A stretch of DNA of 25,436 bases from Flavobacteriaceae bacterium (lineage in GTDB: Bacteria; Bacteroidota; Bacteroidia; Flavobacteriales; Flavobacteriaceae): positions 1 to 25,436 of the forward strand of contig JAGLDM010000250.1 of NCBI GenBank assembly GCA_023145595.1, given 5' to 3'. The notes below the pieces were generated by a model. It saw nothing but the letters and a program-made list of their open reading frames with translations, searched no databases and had not been told where the DNA came from. The stretch's first letter is position 1. Each line of letters starts with the position of its first letter. A program made the position numbers and the translations under genes. This document shows positions 21,901 through 25,436 of this stretch, one piece after another.

Positions 21901-24900
21901 TATCCACATTATTCTATAAATCAGGCTGAAGGTTTACCCGTTGGAGTAGACCCTCAAAGTCCGATAAATCAAGTTGGAGATTTATATTTTAACCTTGGTA
22001 ATATTTCGGAGGATGTCTTAAAGGATGGACGGAAAATGTATGAAAACGGATATCCAGCCGATGGAGGAACAGCTAATACAGACCCGACGATTTGGGGTAA
22101 AGTTCCTACGGGGCAATCCTTGCAATACACCTTTGATGTTAGTGATAATTCGAGGTTAAATCAAGATATTGGGTATGATGGGTTAAATGATGTAGAGGAA
22201 ACGGCTATGTTTGGGAGTGCTTTAGGGCTAGATCCATCATCTGATAATTACCGCTATTTTAGAGGAAGTCAATATGACGCAAACAATGCTTCTATTCTTA
22301 CAAGATATAAAGCCTACAATAATACCCAAGGAAACTCGCCTACAGCATCTTTATCATCAGAATCATATCCAACTTCGGCAACGACCTATCCAGATGTTGA
22401 AGATATTGATAAAGACCAAACGATGAGTGCGATTGAAAGTTATTATCAATATAAGGTCTCTTTAAATGCAGTTGATTTGGTTGTTGGTCATAATTATATT
22501 GTAGATGAGAAAAAAGTGTCAGTGACTTTGCCAGACGGAAATCGAAAAGATTTTAGATGGTTGCAATTTAGAATACCGGTAAATTCACCAGACGAAGTCA
22601 TTAATGGAATAAGCGGATTTAATTCCATTCGTTTTATGAGAATGTTTATGACCAAATTTAAAATGCCAATGGTTTTAAGGTTTGGGGAATTACAATTAGT
22701 ACGAGGTGAATGGAGACGCTATGTTAAGGTTGTTGATGAAAACGACAATGCCAACCCACCAGATTTAACTCCGCAAGAATTGTCAGATTTTCAAGTTGGC
22801 GTTGTAAGTATTGAAGAAAATGCGTCAAGAACACCTATTCCGTATGTAGTGCCACCAGGAATTAGAAGAGAGCGCATGCAAGGAACTAGCCGTGTTCAAC
22901 TTCAAAATGAACAATCACTTTCTGTTAAAATATTGGACTTGGATCCAGGAGAAACTCGCATAGTTTATAAAAATGTGAGTCTTGATTTGAATATGTATAA
23001 GCAATTAAAGATGTTTGTGCATACCGAGGGAATTCAGACAGAAGCTTCTTTGAATGATGATGAATTTCAGGCTGTTTTAAGAATTGGGAGTGATTTGATA
23101 GATAATTATTACGAAATTTCCTACCCATTAAAAGTAACAGGTTTTAATGCAACTACGCCAGAAGAAATTTGGTTGAATGATTTTGATGTTGTCCTTGAAA
23201 ATTTACCGAAATTAAAATTGATGAGGTATTCTGATGGAATACCTCCAAATATTATTTACCCTGCATTTAGCGCACCACCTATTTCCGGTTTAGATGGGTA
23301 TGAAATAAGAGTGAAGGGAAACCCTAATTTGGCGAATATAAGAACCATGTCATTAGGAGTTAAAAATAATGTAAATCAGGTTAAAAGTGCTGAAATTTGG
23401 TTTAATGAATTAAGAGTAGCTGAATTTGATAATGCCGGAGGTTGGGCAGCAGTTGTAAGTGCTGATGCTAATTTTGCAGATTTTGCAGATATTTCTTTAA
23501 CAGGGCGAATGGAAACCATGGGATTTGGAAGTATTGAACAAAGCGTAAATCAAAGGTCTCAGGAAGACAGCCAACTATATGACATTGTTACAAATATTAA
23601 CATAGGTAAATTATTACCTCAGAGAGCAGGAATTCAATTACCATTAAATTACAGCCTTTCTGAAGAGGTTCTAAATCCTAAATATGACCCTCAATATCAA
23701 GATGTTTTATTTGAGGATGCGGTCGGTATTAATCCGAATAGTGCAGACTCTAAAGATCAAACCAAACGTAAGAGTTTTAGCTTGATTAATGTTAGAAAGG
23801 AACGAACCAATACAAACTCTGACAGAAAACCAAGAATCTACGATGTAGAAAATCTATCAGTTTCTTATGCCTACAATGAAATGGAGCATAAAGATTATAA
23901 TGTAGAGAAATTTATAGATCAAAATGTAAGAGCCTCAGCAAATTATAATTATGCCTTTATGCCTACGAGTATAGAGCCACTTAAAAACTGGGGGTTTTTA
24001 ACGAAAAAGAAATATTTAAGATTTATTCAAGATTTTAACTTTAGTTATTTACCAACTACTATTTCGGTAAATTCAAATATTGTTAGAAGTTTTAATGAGC
24101 AAAGATCTAGGAGTTTAGTTGCTAACTTACCTCCGTTACCAACACTTACACAGCGTAATTTTATGTTTGATTGGGATTATAATATTGGCTATAACTTGAC
24201 CAAATCGTTACAGTTTAATTTTAGAGCCACGAATAATTATGTTTATGACGATTTTCAAAATTCAGATGATATAACCTTATTCAATAACTTCTTTACTATA
24301 GGAAGACCAGATCATTATCATCAAACGCTGAGCGGTACGTATCAAATACCGATAGATAAAATTCCATTCCTAGACTTTTTGCGAGCAGACTATGCCTTTA
24401 CTGCAGATTATGATTGGCAAGCAGCATCCCAATCGTATGTAGATCAGATAGGAAATACGATTCAAAATGCAAATACTCAAAATATTAGTGTAGATGCTGA
24501 TTTTGACAAATTGTACAGGTCAACGGGTTTAACAAAGTTGTTTTCTCCAAAAAAAGCAAGGAAAAAAGCAAAGAAAACAGGGTCTGCAATTCCTTCAGAA
24601 CCAGAGGAGACTACAAACAGTAGAAGGTCAAAGAGAAAAACGAAAAAGGGACCATTACAATATTTTGGAGACTTGGTAATGATGGTAAAAAAAGGGCGTA
24701 TCTCTTATGCAGAAAATAACGGAGTGTTCTTGCCAAGTTATATTCCGGAATTAGGATTTTTAGGAAGAGATAATCATTCTGGTAGTTTGGCGCCAACATT
24801 TGGATTTGTGTTTGGTGGTCAAGTTGATATTAGAAATAAAGCCTTAGAGAATGGTTGGTTAATTTCAAGAAATATAAATTATACAGACGGTACTGTAGAT

Positions 24901-25436
24901 GACCCTTATTTCAGCAATAATTATACTCAAACACACTTTAACAAAACAGAAGTGATGTTTAACCTAAGGCCTGTTAGAGATTTAGAAATTGAAATATTTG
25001 CTAATAAAATTTACACCAAAGCCGTATCTCAACAGTTAGATGTTGTAAATGATTTAACAACAATAATTACTAGGTTTGAAAACAATCCAGTTTCAGAATA
25101 TGGTAATTTCAGCATGAGTTTTAACATGATTAGAACTGCTTTTGGGTCAAATAACGATGAAACATTTCAAGAATTTAAAAATAATAGAGCAATTATCTCT
25201 CAACGATTTGCAGATGATACCGGACAACCTATAAGTGGTTTTGGTCTAAACAGTCAACAGGTAATGTTGCCATCTTTTGTTGCTGCCTATTCAGGAAAAG
25301 ATGCTTCTTCTGTAACCACAAGCGCCTTTAGAGACATACCATTACCTAATTGGACGATGACTTATAAAGGATTTATGAGAATACCTTGGTTCAAAGAAAA
25401 TTTCCAAAGTTTTTCGGTTTCGCATGGTTATAGATC
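18934..25436 (+). CDS. sprA: SprA, type 9 secretion translocon / gliding motility protein (3' end outside window)
   Basis: SprA is the very large outer-membrane beta-barrel through which type 9 cargo proteins leave the cell. 2,167 codons are visible, close to the 2,300-2,400 residues usual for the family, and the frame is still open at the window edge. An in-frame TAA (18931) lies directly before TTG 18934, and the first in-frame ATG (19024) would remove the signal peptide. TTG is therefore the start, giving a signal ending near VFSQ (residue 27). Landmarks are EVGNVSMPIKNSLITGAQ and LFG (within 230-260), SYLDDFEGAQIP from residue 825, and LSWYMAS. Many amphipathic strands alternate to the end, where NFQSFSVSHGYR resembles SprA C-terminal barrel repeats. 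A Lys/Arg-rich loop sits near 1873-1906. It follows ruvA by four bases, so it is probably co-transcribed with it. Confidence 0.93.
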   Translation, partial: MKNNNLTYKLVGALIWIFSIQLNVFSQVPPMPTLTPQKQDSIIAVRDSVPYNFNSAQNGSLYLNTPKEVEVTYDPEIEKYIIREKVGGYYVSQPVYMTPKEYREHKLQQDMQKYYKEKLSAIGGKSKGAQDAQKNLLPTYYVKNTLFESIFGGNSIDVVPQGNVELSLGVLSQNIENPQISEKNRKSIIFDFGQQITASINAKVGNRLAVTANYDTQSTFDFQNQVKLEYTPTEDDIIRKIEVGNVSMPIKNSLITGAQSLFGAKTELQFGKTKITGVFAEQKSQTRSVTSEGGATLSEFELLATDYDANRHFFLSQKFRDNYDKSLEFLPLISSAINITRVEIWVTNRQASTLDFRNIVALADLAENDPTNIGGTNVNPNPGMIQDPSNEANDLANIMTLNDPVRKIATVPSSLMPYGISQGRDFSVLENARRLSSNEYDLNRQLGYISLNKRLGDSDVLAIAYEYTISGSDKVYKVGELTSDGIVAPDNLVVKLLRGEIINTSAPVWDLMMKNIYSLGAYQMSSEGFRFELMYKDDANGVATNVFQNAQSPNVNDRTLLNVFKLDQLDQNDFLVPEGDGYFDYIEGITINSNQGYVIFPTVEPFGSSLNPILTDPADDIYIFEELYVNTKSQAKNNFQNKDKYFLKGYYRSEESGGIPLGAYNVPRGSVTVTVGGRELVEGVDYVVDYQMGKVQIIDPALEASNVPINVSVENNSVFSLQTKRFFGVDVEHKFSKKFFAGATILNLREKPLTQKTNFNSEPINNTLLGLRFDYGSEVPLLTKWVNKLPNIDTDVASNFSVRGDMAYLIPGSPKQVELDGQATSYLDDFEGAQIPIELKRPLSWYMASTPQGQTTIDLGGDALDLDSGKKRARLGWYVVDQLFYGSSSLQPSNIDDTELSRAEVRRVRYDELFPEQDLDITQSSIIRTLDLAYFPSDRGSYNYDNTNVGGDGKFTDPEERWGGITRPLTVTNFEQANIEYIQFWMQDPYPHYSINQAEGLPVGVDPQSPINQVGDLYFNLGNISEDVLKDGRKMYENGYPADGGTANTDPTIWGKVPTGQSLQYTFDVSDNSRLNQDIGYDGLNDVEETAMFGSALGLDPSSDNYRYFRGSQYDANNASILTRYKAYNNTQGNSPTASLSSESYPTSATTYPDVEDIDKDQTMSAIESYYQYKVSLNAVDLVVGHNYIVDEKKVSVTLPDGNRKDFRWLQFRIPVNSPDEVINGISGFNSIRFMRMFMTKFKMPMVLRFGELQLVRGEWRRYVKVVDENDNANPPDLTPQELSDFQVGVVSIEENASRTPIPYVVPPGIRRERMQGTSRVQLQNEQSLSVKILDLDPGETRIVYKNVSLDLNMYKQLKMFVHTEGIQTEASLNDDEFQAVLRIGSDLIDNYYEISYPLKVTGFNATTPEEIWLNDFDVVLENLPKLKLMRYSDGIPPNIIYPAFSAPPISGLDGYEIRVKGNPNLANIRTMSLGVKNNVNQVKSAEIWFNELRVAEFDNAGGWAAVVSADANFADFADISLTGRMETMGFGSIEQSVNQRSQEDSQLYDIVTNINIGKLLPQRAGIQLPLNYSLSEEVLNPKYDPQYQDVLFEDAVGINPNSADSKDQTKRKSFSLINVRKERTNTNSDRKPRIYDVENLSVSYAYNEMEHKDYNVEKFIDQNVRASANYNYAFMPTSIEPLKNWGFLTKKKYLRFIQDFNFSYLPTTISVNSNIVRSFNEQRSRSLVANLPPLPTLTQRNFMFDWDYNIGYNLTKSLQFNFRATNNYVYDDFQNSDDITLFNNFFTIGRPDHYHQTLSGTYQIPIDKIPFLDFLRADYAFTADYDWQAASQSYVDQIGNTIQNANTQNISVDADFDKLYRSTGLTKLFSPKKARKKAKKTGSAIPSEPEETTNSRRSKRKTKKGPLQYFGDLVMMVKKGRISYAENNGVFLPSYIPELGFLGRDNHSGSLAPTFGFVFGGQVDIRNKALENGWLISRNINYTDGTVDDPYFSNNYTQTHFNKTEVMFNLRPVRDLEIEIFANKIYTKAVSQQLDVVNDLTTIITRFENNPVSEYGNFSMSFNMIRTAFGSNNDETFQEFKNNRAIISQRFADDTGQPISGFGLNSQQVMLPSFVAAYSGKDASSVTTSAFRDIPLPNWTMTYKGFMRIPWFKENFQSFSVSHGYR

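Noticed and set aside
18934..25436. A frameshift or internal stop in sprA, suspected because the gene is so long
   Set aside because: Reading many lines in the same frame from the start through to the last base shows SprA-like sequence without interruption where checked.

Overview
The window comes from an AT-rich chromosome of a member of the Bacteroidota, most likely Flavobacteriaceae. The main signs are a long sprA gene (type 9 secretion / gliding motility), repeated Bacteroidota-type promoter boxes (TAnnTTTG, twice with a TTG about 20 nt upstream), lipoproteins with Asp runs just after the lipidated Cys, a fused ornithine/glycine-lipid acyltransferase, and the gene order malic enzyme - ruvA - sprA. 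No rRNA, tRNA, CRISPR array, insertion sequence or prophage was seen, and no gene-free stretch exceeds 300 bases.

Layout. (1) 1-750: a HigBA-like toxin-antitoxin pair on the minus strand, with its own promoter/operator palindrome and short matching inverted sequences on both sides. (2) 777-2370: a LuxE-type acyl-protein synthetase-like gene (minus) divergent from a small lipoprotein gene (plus), which ends in a strong hairpin terminator. (3) 2401-7530, plus strand: an ALDH7-family aldehyde dehydrogenase, a spermidine/thialysine-type GNAT acetyltransferase, an aspartate kinase whose start overlaps the GNAT stop, then a two-domain lipid acyltransferase with its own -7 box. (4) 7578-8918, minus: dGTP triphosphohydrolase. 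(5) 9087-12611, plus: an OprP-like porin followed by a Pit-type phosphate transporter with a long C-terminal helical tail. Each has TAAC/TAAC/TAAT repeats spaced about 11 bp upstream. This looks like a phosphate uptake unit closed by a 13-bp-stem terminator.

(6) 12891-15799: a Cys-rich DUF3109 protein, two paralogous surface-lipoprotein genes (one with a single copy of an unnamed domain, one with two copies), and a MarC-family membrane protein between the paralogs on the opposite strand. The duplication includes the promoter, signal peptide and poly-Asp segment. (7) 15873-15974: a non-coding stretch closed by a 10-bp inverted repeat. (8) 16033-25436, plus: NADP-type malic enzyme with a C-terminal phosphotransacetylase-like domain, ruvA, and sprA, which starts at TTG and runs off the end of the window.

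Most genes are housekeeping or envelope genes. The parts that invite a second look are the duplicated lipoprotein family, the candidate phosphate-control repeats, the lysine-flavoured cluster ALDH7-GNAT-aspartokinase, and the toxin-antitoxin pair with its flanking sequences. Several start codons were moved downstream of the longest possible frame because a promoter box or signal peptide fixes the start: the porin, DUF3109, the first lipoprotein paralog and malic enzyme. I see no clear evidence of a wholly new multi-gene system.
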